Positions 14,795 through 21,128 of a stretch of 21,128 nucleotides of DNA are shown one piece after another (positions within the stretch are counted from its first letter, which is position 1; every line of letters begins with the position of its first letter). The DNA comes from a virus: positions 1 to 21,128 of IMG/VR virus record IMGVR_UViG_3300031920_000452; one strand, written 5' to 3'. A program made the translations under genes and the position numbers. The notes under the pieces are model-generated. The model saw only the letters and a list, made by a program, of their open reading frames with translations, was not told the DNA's origin and did not search any database.

Positions 14795-15916
14795 TTAAAT
14801 TAGGTTTCTATCAACATTGTCATTAACAAAAAAGTTATTAAAAAACTTATCATATCCATAATTACTACATCGGATATTGCATTGTGGTCCTTTTCCATCA
14901 CAATTCAATATATTTCTTACGATATTAACATGTTTGGACGACCCCCAGGCTTCTTTTAGCGCCATCCACCCATCAGTTCCACAATCACACAATAATGTTT
15001 TCTCGTCGTATCTTCTGTCTACACACGGCCAACATTTTCCATCAGATGTCATCGTTACAGTCAGCGGTGTTAAATGGCAGTACTTTGGAAGAACCTTTTT
15101 AAAATCATCTGTAAACTTATGCCTTACTCCAACAATCTCAAAAACGCCTTCTTCGTTAAAATCATCCATCGCCCTCATTATTTGACTATTAACTTCAAAG
15201 ATATTTATTTGAGCTCTTTCATCTGCCGGTAAATCGGCTGGTCTGATCTGAACGTATGAAGTTCCAAGATCTTTTGCTATACGACATGCTTCATAAAGAG
15301 TCTTGTATGTATCTGGCAAAATCAAAAACTTAAAACCTATGTCTTTCCTTATCTTATTTTTATCTACAGATTTAACTAATTTTTCGATATTCCCAAGAAC
15401 TTTTTCCCAAGCGTCTCTTGGTGCGTTTTTGCATTTTAAATAAGATTCCTTCGTTCCTGCGTCCATAGATATTCCAATAAATTTTGTATAAAACGTTGAG
15501 TATTCAATCATCAAATCGCTAAAAGCATATCCGTTTGTCACGAGCCCCATTTCTACACCAGAAAAGAAAACAGACCGAAGTAATTCATGCAACCTCGGAT
15601 AAAGAAGCGCATCTCCCTTACTGCCAACACAACAAATAGCCTTTATCTTTTGACCGTTCACATCCCAATGCTGTAAAAAATAAGGAAGAGTCTCAAGTAG
15701 CCTATCTGATAAATCTGGCAACGATCTATCTCCTATTTGTTTCCGTCTATGATGACAATGATTGCATCTATACTGACATCGGCCTGTAACGTCCAAATTC
15801 AATACAATTGGCGGTAAATACATCTCGTTCACTATTGCTTCCATCCTATCGCCATGCGCCAAAATTTTCTGCGAGTTAAATGGATTATACGGGTTGTCCC
15901 ACTCTCTTGTTCCCAT
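14795..15916 (-). CDS. Radical SAM enzyme with SPASM/twitch C-terminus (373 aa)
   Basis: It starts at ATG 15916, with AGGAGAT six bases upstream. The radical SAM cluster motif CxxxCxxC is CQYRCNHC, with Cys47, Cys51 and Cys54. The core barrel follows, with AICCVGSKGDALLYP (GGE-like region), MGLVTNGYAFSD and FIGISMDAGTKESYLK. The C-terminal part is Cys-rich: KYCHLTPLTVTMTSDGKCWPCVDRR, LLCDCGTDGW and CNIRCSNYG. This matches a SPASM or twitch auxiliary iron-sulphur domain. Such enzymes perform dehydrogenation, epimerisation or peptide modification by a 5'-deoxyadenosyl radical. In this cassette, between a glycosyltransferase and a sugar dehydrogenase homologue, a sugar-modifying role like that of BtrN-type dehydrogenases is plausible. 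Modification of a ribosomal peptide is less likely because no precursor gene is visible. The substrate is unknown. Confidence 0.88.
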   Translation of the reverse strand: MGTREWDNPYNPFNSQKILAHGDRMEAIVNEMYLPPIVLNLDVTGRCQYRCNHCHHRRKQIGDRSLPDLSDRLLETLPYFLQHWDVNGQKIKAICCVGSKGDALLYPRLHELLRSVFFSGVEMGLVTNGYAFSDLMIEYSTFYTKFIGISMDAGTKESYLKCKNAPRDAWEKVLGNIEKLVKSVDKNKIRKDIGFKFLILPDTYKTLYEACRIAKDLGTSYVQIRPADLPADERAQINIFEVNSQIMRAMDDFNEEGVFEIVGVRHKFTDDFKKVLPKYCHLTPLTVTMTSDGKCWPCVDRRYDEKTLLCDCGTDGWMALKEAWGSSKHVNIVRNILNCDGKGPQCNIRCSNYGYDKFFNNFFVNDNVDRNLI

Positions 15917-15927
15917 TCTGTGATCTC

Positions 15928-16689
15928 CTAACTATTCACTTCGTCAAATTTGATATTTGTATATCCCCAATTCTCATTATTTTTTTTAAGTTTTAAATTT
16001 TCTTTATTCGCTCTTGGTTCATCCCTCTTACTCCTTGACTCTTTTGCGTAATCGCTATCATCATGATGGTCTACGTGCCAAATTTCAAAATTCCAAAGAG
16101 GAATCGAGGTAGATCCTTTTTCAATAATATCAACTGCAAACATCGTATCGGAACACCCACTTATTTCTCCAATCCTGAATCCATTCACGGAAAACGCAGA
16201 CTTCTTATCCACCAACATAAAATCTCCAGTTGCACCCATTGCAGACGCAGGCTTTTTACACCTCACAACTCCCTCTTTTGTTATATGGAGTTTTGATCCA
16301 AAATATATCTTTTTCTTATCTATGCTCTTTAATGGGAAGCTATTACAAAAAATAATATCTGGATTACCTATTACTAAAAAATCACTATTTGCTCTTGCAA
16401 CTCCAATATTTTTGGCAACATACTCCATAACACCAAATTCTGATTTATCTGTTATCGTTTTATGAAATTCATTTGGGACAATTATCCATCTAATACCTTC
16501 AGTGTCAATCTCTTCATGTAAATGCTTCCTATCTTTTAGATTATTATATTCTACAAATATAATTTCAAGATCAAAATTAGAGAAAGACGATCTCACACTA
16601 CCAAAAAAACTTTTAATTCTATTTGAGTTATCAGAAATATAGTCATCATTTCTTCCACTTACAATTACAGAAAGTTTCTGCTTAGACAT
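15928..16689 (-). CDS. GT-A-fold glycosyltransferase, GT2-like (253 aa)
   Basis: It starts at ATG 16689, with GGAGGT six bases upstream, and overlaps the previous gene by eight bases. The N-terminus LSVIVSGRNDDYISDN is the nucleotide-binding strand of family-2-type transferases. VAKNIGVARANSDFLVIGNPDIIF (residues 91 to 114) is the diagnostic helix plus donor/metal-binding strand, with NPD at 109 to 111 in place of a strict DxD. GATGDFMLVDKKSAFSVNGF (152 to 171) and GEISGCSDTMFAVDII match the acceptor-side segment of GT2/galactosyltransferase-like domains. FEIWHVDHHDDSDY, near 201 to 214, may supply a metal-binding His. No membrane anchor is present, so it acts in the cytoplasm. The last 35 residues are Lys/Glu-rich. 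Donor and acceptor are unknown. Confidence 0.82.
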   Translation of the reverse strand: MSKQKLSVIVSGRNDDYISDNSNRIKSFFGSVRSSFSNFDLEIIFVEYNNLKDRKHLHEEIDTEGIRWIIVPNEFHKTITDKSEFGVMEYVAKNIGVARANSDFLVIGNPDIIFCNSFPLKSIDKKKIYFGSKLHITKEGVVRCKKPASAMGATGDFMLVDKKSAFSVNGFRIGEISGCSDTMFAVDIIEKGSTSIPLWNFEIWHVDHHDDSDYAKESRSKRDEPRANKENLKLKKNNENWGYTNIKFDEVNS

Positions 16690-17656
16690 TAAAATACCTC
16701 CAGTCGTAACTATTAAACGTATCTACAAACTCACTCATAATAGATCCAGAAAGTTCCTTTTTAACAGACTCTATATTCTCTCTCGCCGGATCGTGGCAAA
16801 AACCCCATTTTTTCAAAAAAGAACTATGGGCAATATCTCTATATTCTCTTATCATCGCAGCAGACCTTGTGCTAGGATTTATATAATTTGACCTATGATG
16901 CTCTGTTAAAAATTCAGGTATCCAACAATTATAATATCCAGACTTCATTGCTTCTATATTGTAATCTAGTTCGTTGAGAAGCGTCCAGGGTGTCCAATCT
17001 TCAATTTTCGAGATATTGGACGCATTCTCTGTTTTCAATACCATAACAGCAGACCATGATGAAAATATCTTGACAGGTCCGCTTGGATAATCAAGTAGTG
17101 CTTCCTCGCTCTCTGTCCATTCACTGTAAATCTTTTCCCTTCCCCAGTTATCAGGAAGATTATGAAACTGAAAAGCAACACCCTTATTCCAAGCTCCATC
17201 CAAAACATCTTTATAAAAACCATCTCTACAAGGTGTTATTGGAGATCTTGTTTTCTTATATGTTGTACACGTTGATGTTATTACTCCTACATTATCAATA
17301 TTTTTAACATTTTTCTCTATAATATTAAACCAACTATCGCAACGAATAAAAACATCGTCATGAAATATAGCGATGTATTCGAATTCACCCTGAGCAAAAT
17401 CTATCGCATCATTTATATCTTTAGCCCAAGATCCAATACTATCCTTCAAAACGACATTTTCGTTAGAAGATTCAATTTGTTTTGCTAAAAAAGAAACATC
17501 ACCTAAAACATTATTCTCGTCTAAGTAAATCAAGTGAATAAACTCAGATATATCTAATCCAACGTTCTTATATATAGTTTCAAAAGACGTTGAAAATACA
17601 AAAGAGTCTGAAAGCTTAGAAGACAATGTTTGAACAATTAATAATTTTTTACTCAT
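16682..17656 (-). CDS. Probable GT-A-fold glycosyltransferase (324 aa)
   Basis: It starts at ATG 17656, with a GAGGGAAAT site directly upstream, seven bases after the previous stop. FEYIAIFHDDVFIRCDSWF (residues 92 to 110) is the donor/metal-binding strand of a GT-A fold, with HDD at 99 to 101 serving as the DxD-like element. The preceding SWAKDINDAIDFAQGE helix matches the usual helix that precedes it. IFSSWSAVMVLKTENAS (near residue 194) and WTLLNELDYNIEAMKSGYYNCWIPEF resemble the acceptor and C-terminal segments of GT2-like enzymes that act on saccharides. EHHRSNYINPS provides a His-rich motif after this. It has no signal peptide or membrane segment. It overlaps the next glycosyltransferase, so the two may be translated together and build successive linkages. 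The family is inferred from motif shape. Confidence 0.72.
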   Translation of the reverse strand: MSKKLLIVQTLSSKLSDSFVFSTSFETIYKNVGLDISEFIHLIYLDENNVLGDVSFLAKQIESSNENVVLKDSIGSWAKDINDAIDFAQGEFEYIAIFHDDVFIRCDSWFNIIEKNVKNIDNVGVITSTCTTYKKTRSPITPCRDGFYKDVLDGAWNKGVAFQFHNLPDNWGREKIYSEWTESEEALLDYPSGPVKIFSSWSAVMVLKTENASNISKIEDWTPWTLLNELDYNIEAMKSGYYNCWIPEFLTEHHRSNYINPSTRSAAMIREYRDIAHSSFLKKWGFCHDPARENIESVKKELSGSIMSEFVDTFNSYDWRYFNV

Positions 17657-17663
17657 ATTTCCC

Positions 17664-18266
17664 TCAAAATGGCTGAAAATTTATATGATTGTCAATTCCA
17701 ACAAAAATAAATACAGCACCAACACCTACATTTGCAAGCCCATATTCGGATCTCTGATTGTACCTTATATCTCTGACATCAGAATTAGACAAAAACTCTG
17801 AAATGTACTTTATATCGCTAACTCCATTATATTTCAAATTCAAATTTTCTGACTTAAAATCGTGTATGCATAAAACAAATTGTTTGAAGCCTCTATTCTG
17901 TATAACTAAAAGTTCGTCATCCAAAATTAAGCTTCCGCTTTTATTCCCGCAGTTAGCATCAAGAAAAAATAATCCTGCTCCATTTAACTCTTCAATATCG
18001 TCAATCATATCTACCGACGGGCAATTTGAAAGTTTTACGTTTTTATTCTTATCGGCATTAAGAAATTTTATAGAAGAATTGAAATAATTAGCATCAACTT
18101 CTGCTCCGTACAACTCAACACTTGGATATTTCTCGCTTATTTTTTTTAGTATATATGCATCACGAAAACCTGTTTCAATGTAGGTTGTTATTTTAAAATT
18201 CTCTATTATTGACAAAAAAGAATCAACTAAAAACTTATCATATTGTCTTTTTTCGCTATCTTCCAT
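17664..18266 (-). CDS. Class I methyltransferase-like protein (200 aa)
   Basis: The start chosen is ATG 18266, which shares its A with the TGA stop of the preceding gene and has GGGGGAAG upstream. A GTG at 18269 is also in frame. TTYIETGFRDAYIL (27 to 40) has the ETG form of the SAM-binding loop, LYGAEVDANYFNSSI (52 to 66) gives the ribose-binding strand, and GLFFLDANCG (98 to 107) is motif IV. QFVLCIHDFKSEN (129 to 141) provides a further strand and His-Asp pair. This pattern recalls hypothetical methyltransferase-like proteins associated with glycan clusters, where an E-TG loop and FFLDAH-type motif occur together. The catalytic residues cannot be verified. Context suggests modification of a sugar or of a glycosyltransferase product. 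A non-catalytic binding role is possible. Confidence 0.65.
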   Translation of the reverse strand: MEDSEKRQYDKFLVDSFLSIIENFKITTYIETGFRDAYILKKISEKYPSVELYGAEVDANYFNSSIKFLNADKNKNVKLSNCPSVDMIDDIEELNGAGLFFLDANCGNKSGSLILDDELLVIQNRGFKQFVLCIHDFKSENLNLKYNGVSDIKYISEFLSNSDVRDIRYNQRSEYGLANVGVGAVFIFVGIDNHINFQPF

Positions 18267-19141
18267 CACTTCTTCCCCCTCAACCTATTTCTGTCTTTTT
18301 CGCCAGACTTATACAAAACCTTTTCTTCAGCTCCGAGTCCAGCGATAATATTTTCTGACTTCCTAATCAATAAATCCATCTCTGAAATCTCAAGAGAATT
18401 GCTTTGGTCTGACCCCCATGATTCTTTATCGAGAGTAATGTGCTTTTCTATAATATCAGCGCCTAGCGTTATTGAAACCAAAGATCCATCGATCCCAACG
18501 TCATGTCCGCTATAGCCAAAAAAACTTGAAGAAGAAAATAACTCTTTCATTTTAGGGATAAACCGAATATCTAATTCCGAGTTCATCGCTGGATATGCAG
18601 AATTACACTGCAATAAAGAGAAACTGCAAGATTCTTTTTCCATTACGGAAACAGCAACCTCAATTTCTTCAATAGAGCTCATTCCAGTTGAAAGAATAAG
18701 ATGTATCCCAGACCTCGCCGCCTCTGTAAGCAACTCTATATTATGAAGGTGTGCGGACGGTATCTTTATGAAAGGGACTTCATATTGCAGTATGAAATGT
18801 AAACTTGGGAGATCCCACACAGATACAGTCCAATCTATCGGCTTTTCCCTACAGTATTTATCTATATAATCATATTCAAGCTTGTCAAATTCGGTTATTT
18901 TTCTATAATCTATATACGGCATGATACCCCAAGGGGTATCTTTTGGCTTCTGTTTTTGATCTTCTGGAACACAGAGATCTGGAGTTCTCTTTTGAAACTT
19001 TACACAATCCCAACCACAAGAATAAGCAGCGTCTATTAATTTCTTTGTCTTTTGCAGATCACCACAATTGTTCACGCCCACTTCAGCTATGAAATATGGT
19101 GTCTTTATATTGTTAAAATCAAACTTTGAATTATTTTGCAC
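18266..19141 (-). CDS. NeuB-type nonulosonate (sialic acid) synthase homologue without SAF domain (291 aa)
   Basis: The family condenses phosphoenolpyruvate with an amino sugar to form a nine-carbon acid (sialic, legionaminic or pseudaminic acid). The start is a GTG at 19141, with GGAG six bases upstream; the frame continues back to a TTG at 19153 without a ribosome site. The TIM barrel motifs are TPYFIAEVGVNNCGDLQKTK near the N-terminus, CGWDCVKFQKRTPD, PFIKIPSAHLHNIELL, LILSTGMSSIEEIEVAV, FSLLQCNSAYPA, FFGYSGHDVGIDGSLVSITL, and IIEKHITLDKESWGSDQSNS (the C-terminal substrate loop). The protein ends soon after, so the SAF/antifreeze-like domain found in cellular NeuB (about 340 to 350 residues) is absent. 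It overlaps the preceding radical SAM gene by 11 bases. The product is probably used by the downstream glycosyltransferases. Confidence 0.87.
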   Translation of the reverse strand: MQNNSKFDFNNIKTPYFIAEVGVNNCGDLQKTKKLIDAAYSCGWDCVKFQKRTPDLCVPEDQKQKPKDTPWGIMPYIDYRKITEFDKLEYDYIDKYCREKPIDWTVSVWDLPSLHFILQYEVPFIKIPSAHLHNIELLTEAARSGIHLILSTGMSSIEEIEVAVSVMEKESCSFSLLQCNSAYPAMNSELDIRFIPKMKELFSSSSFFGYSGHDVGIDGSLVSITLGADIIEKHITLDKESWGSDQSNSLEISEMDLLIRKSENIIAGLGAEEKVLYKSGEKDRNRLRGKK

Positions 19142-20189
19142 AGTATTCTCCAATTAGTTTCATATCACACTGACTCGTACATTTAATTTTTTTCTTCATA
19201 TTGAAATGCCAGAGTCTGAACGCTTTATATTTTTGCCCATTCCAGATGTCATATAAAGACTCTTTTCTTACATCTCCTAAAACAATTTCATTATTAAAAT
19301 CCTCTACACACTGACAAGACTCGCCATTGGATTTTATAGTCATAGACGACCAAGGGAATTGACAAAATTCGGTCCAGTGAATCGATTTCGTACCCTCATT
19401 TTTATTTTGATACCACTGCTGATCCTGGCTCTTTAAATAAATATAGACATCTGTACCAGAAAATTTTTCTTTAAGCTTCTCAAAGTCTTCGATCTGACCT
19501 TCTCTTTTGAGGTCTAACATTGTAATAACAATTGTTGTGTTCAGTCCTCTTTTATCCTTTTCATTTATCAATTTCATTATCTTTTTATATGATTTTGTAA
19601 AATCGGAAGCACTCCCTCTAATCTTCTTATGTGTTTTATCGTTAACGGATTCAATAGAAAATTTTATATAATCAAGACCCTCTTCAAAAATATCTATAGT
19701 TCTATTATTTATTAGGGCCGGATTACTACTAAAATATGATAACATATTATTGTCTGTGGCACACTTTATTTTATCTGGCGCGAATTTGTCTATTAAGATT
19801 TCTCCATATGAATGAAATTGTATTACTTTTGGAATAATATATAAGAAAAAATGATTCTCGCTCATTTCGTCTTCTTTAATCCCATAATATCTCGTCGCAA
19901 AATCTCCCCAATCAGACCACTCTTTTTCAGTCCAAGGTCTTAATTGTTCCATAACTTTTCTAATCGTTCCAACGTCAAGATCTACCAACTCTCTCGTCAT
20001 CATGGTTGTTCTGGGGCACATTTCGCATTTCATTGGACATCGGTTCGTCGGCTCTATATTATAAACAACTGGGTGTTCAGATCTAGCGGTTTCGAGAATA
20101 TCAAAGAGACAGCTCTTGCTGATTTTCTCTCCAAGAACAAGTCTTTCTTTGAGGTGGGCTATTTTTTGATAAAAATTTATGTCTATCAT
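19131..20189 (-). CDS. Radical SAM enzyme with SPASM-like C-terminus (352 aa)
   Basis: It starts at ATG 20189, one base overlapping the preceding stop (TAATG), with GACGGAAAA upstream. The radical SAM cluster motif is CPMKCEMC (Cys51, Cys55, Cys58) after VVYNIEPTNR, the usual first strand. VIQFHSYGEILIDKF supplies the GE-containing strand, and DYIKFSIESVNDKTHKKIRG the following barrel strand and helix. The C-terminal region, FCQFPWSSMTIKSNGESCQC through CTSQCDM, carries the SPASM pattern, including the GDV-xxx-SLYDIWNG segment common in this class. A 30-residue insert (residues 85 to 115) lies between the first and second strands. It belongs to a different subfamily from the enzyme at 14795..15916. 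Its neighbours, a PLP aminotransferase and a NeuB homologue, suggest sugar or aminosugar chemistry. The substrate is unknown. Confidence 0.88.
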   Translation of the reverse strand: MIDINFYQKIAHLKERLVLGEKISKSCLFDILETARSEHPVVYNIEPTNRCPMKCEMCPRTTMMTRELVDLDVGTIRKVMEQLRPWTEKEWSDWGDFATRYYGIKEDEMSENHFFLYIIPKVIQFHSYGEILIDKFAPDKIKCATDNNMLSYFSSNPALINNRTIDIFEEGLDYIKFSIESVNDKTHKKIRGSASDFTKSYKKIMKLINEKDKRGLNTTIVITMLDLKREGQIEDFEKLKEKFSGTDVYIYLKSQDQQWYQNKNEGTKSIHWTEFCQFPWSSMTIKSNGESCQCVEDFNNEIVLGDVRKESLYDIWNGQKYKAFRLWHFNMKKKIKCTSQCDMKLIGEYCAK

Positions 20190-21128
20190 TATTTTCCGTC
20201 CCTAAGAAGCTTTACTTCTTTTATTGTTTTCATAAGCGCGTCTGCTTTTACAGTGCAAAGTTCTCTATTTCTATAATTTGTTTTAAATTGAATAAGTTTT
20301 TTTTGTAATTCTATTGCGACAGGACAAAGCTTTTCCCAATTATATTTTCCTACGATATCTTTATCAACAAAACTCATGTAACTTTTATTTGTAATCGCTG
20401 GCTCTAAAAATATCGGCTTCCATGCTCCGTAAAAACCATCCCCACCGTTTTTTATATACAGCTTGCGAAAATCATGCCAAGACATACCAGCCTTATCTTC
20501 ATCAAACAAACACCCAAAAATCCAACAAGAATGAGGATTGAGAAAATCAACTGCCTGGCTCGTTAAGAAATCTGCATTTTTTACTTCAGCAGAAAAAGAA
20601 TAAGATGACAGACTTCTAGCGTCAAGCAATTCCTCTATCGATTCGAGCTGTCCAAGGGCTATCGCAGAAAGAAATTCGGACAATCTATAATTATAACCGA
20701 CTTCCGTATGTCTGAAATAGTCTGGAGACTGAAATTCGTCATCGTTAAATCTTGTCCTGCCGTCTTCTGCTGTTGAATTTTTAAAACCGTGATTCCCAAA
20801 CTTTCTAGCAAATTCTGCAACAAACGGATCATCAGTACAGACCACCCCTCCCTCGCCGCAATTCAAGAGCTTCGAGCTCTCTAAAGAAAAAATCGCCACA
20901 TCTCCAATGACAGACATACCCCTGTATAAACACTGAGCATTGTCCTCTATAACAAACTTACCGTTCTCTTTGGCGTATGCTACTATCTCTTCAATATATG
21001 ATCTCTTATGGAGCCCGTACAGGTTTACTATTACAATACCTGAAATATCTGGGTCTTCATCTATTCTTTTTTTGATACTTTCAAAATCTATAATGAAATC
21101 GTCCTCCCGTACATCTGCGAAAATTGGA
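20189..21128 (-). CDS. DegT/DnrJ/EryC1-family aminotransferase, 5' end outside window
   Basis: This is a PLP-dependent sugar aminotransferase of the DegT/DnrJ/EryC1/StrS family. The frame is open to the window edge; about 70 residues precede the internal ATG at 20917, which is not the true start. Family motifs are in order: ISGIVIVNLYGLHKRSYIEE, then FVIEDNAQCLYRG, then GDVAIFSLESSKLLNCGEGG. The Lys in SSKLLNCGEGG corresponds to the Schiff-base lysine of the family's SFHxxKxxxxGEGG motif. The later segments YFRHTEVGYNYRLSEFLSAI and LGQLESIEELLDARS match the substrate-binding region. The 3' half is complete, ending at 20189. It is upstream of, and overlaps by one base, the radical SAM gene. 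It would make an amino sugar for the cassette. Which nucleotide sugar it uses is not visible. Confidence 0.9.
   Translation of the reverse strand, partial: PIFADVREDDFIIDFESIKKRIDEDPDISGIVIVNLYGLHKRSYIEEIVAYAKENGKFVIEDNAQCLYRGMSVIGDVAIFSLESSKLLNCGEGGVVCTDDPFVAEFARKFGNHGFKNSTAEDGRTRFNDDEFQSPDYFRHTEVGYNYRLSEFLSAIALGQLESIEELLDARSLSSYSFSAEVKNADFLTSQAVDFLNPHSCWIFGCLFDEDKAGMSWHDFRKLYIKNGGDGFYGAWKPIFLEPAITNKSYMSFVDKDIVGKYNWEKLCPVAIELQKKLIQFKTNYRNRELCTVKADALMKTIKEVKLLRDGK

Noticed and set aside
16682-17656. Possible frameshift splitting one glycosyltransferase into the 16682..17656 and 15928..16689 genes
   Set aside because: Each has its own start, ribosome site and full set of donor-binding motifs, so they are two separate enzymes with an eight-base overlap.

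Overview
The window reads as one stretch of a tailed double-stranded DNA phage (Caudoviricetes) or of a prophage-like element. Every supported gene lies on the minus strand, so transcription runs from high to low coordinates. The base composition is AT-rich by eye, genes are tightly packed with stop/start overlaps, and Shine-Dalgarno sites of the GGAGG type precede most genes. This fits a virus of a bacterium. I cannot name the host, and no lysogeny genes, tRNAs, attachment sites or CRISPR arrays are visible.

There are three blocks in transcription order. (1) 21128 to 12047 is a ten-gene carbohydrate and modification cassette: a DegT/DnrJ-type aminotransferase (5' end outside the window), a radical SAM/SPASM enzyme, a short NeuB-type sialic acid synthase homologue, a methyltransferase-like protein, two GT-A-type glycosyltransferases, a second radical SAM/SPASM enzyme, a compact UDP-sugar-dehydrogenase-like protein, a GT4 glycosyltransferase and a SAM methyltransferase. 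(2) 12045 to 3157 is the DNA packaging and head module: an ERCC4/XPF-type nuclease, a large terminase subunit interrupted by a 403-residue intein, a portal, a prohead protease with a scaffold nested in its 3' part, a probable decoration protein and an HK97-fold major capsid protein. (3) 2985 to 1 holds structural or fibre-like genes of unknown role, ending in a beta-helix-like protein cut by the window edge.

The clearest regulatory signal is a perfect 17-base sequence (minus strand TCGTGTATATAATAGTA) found three times, each 38 to 54 bases upstream of a start codon: the portal, the internal scaffold start and the first gene after the capsid gene. It contains TATAAT, but no flanking -35 sequence is conserved, so it looks like a phage-specific promoter. 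A strong intrinsic terminator follows the capsid gene, directly before the third copy. The capsid gene has a different AT-rich promoter candidate with a dyad and two direct repeats. No promoter of this type lies between the sugar cassette and the terminase, and the genes are nearly contiguous from 21128 to 8589. The sugar genes, nuclease and terminase are therefore probably co-transcribed.

The most notable points are the sugar cassette with paired radical SAM enzymes joined to the packaging operon, the terminase intein whose LAGLIDADG motifs appear to have lost both catalytic acids while the splice residues remain, the protease/scaffold gene-in-gene with its own promoter and ribosome site, and the ERCC4-type nuclease directly upstream of terminase.
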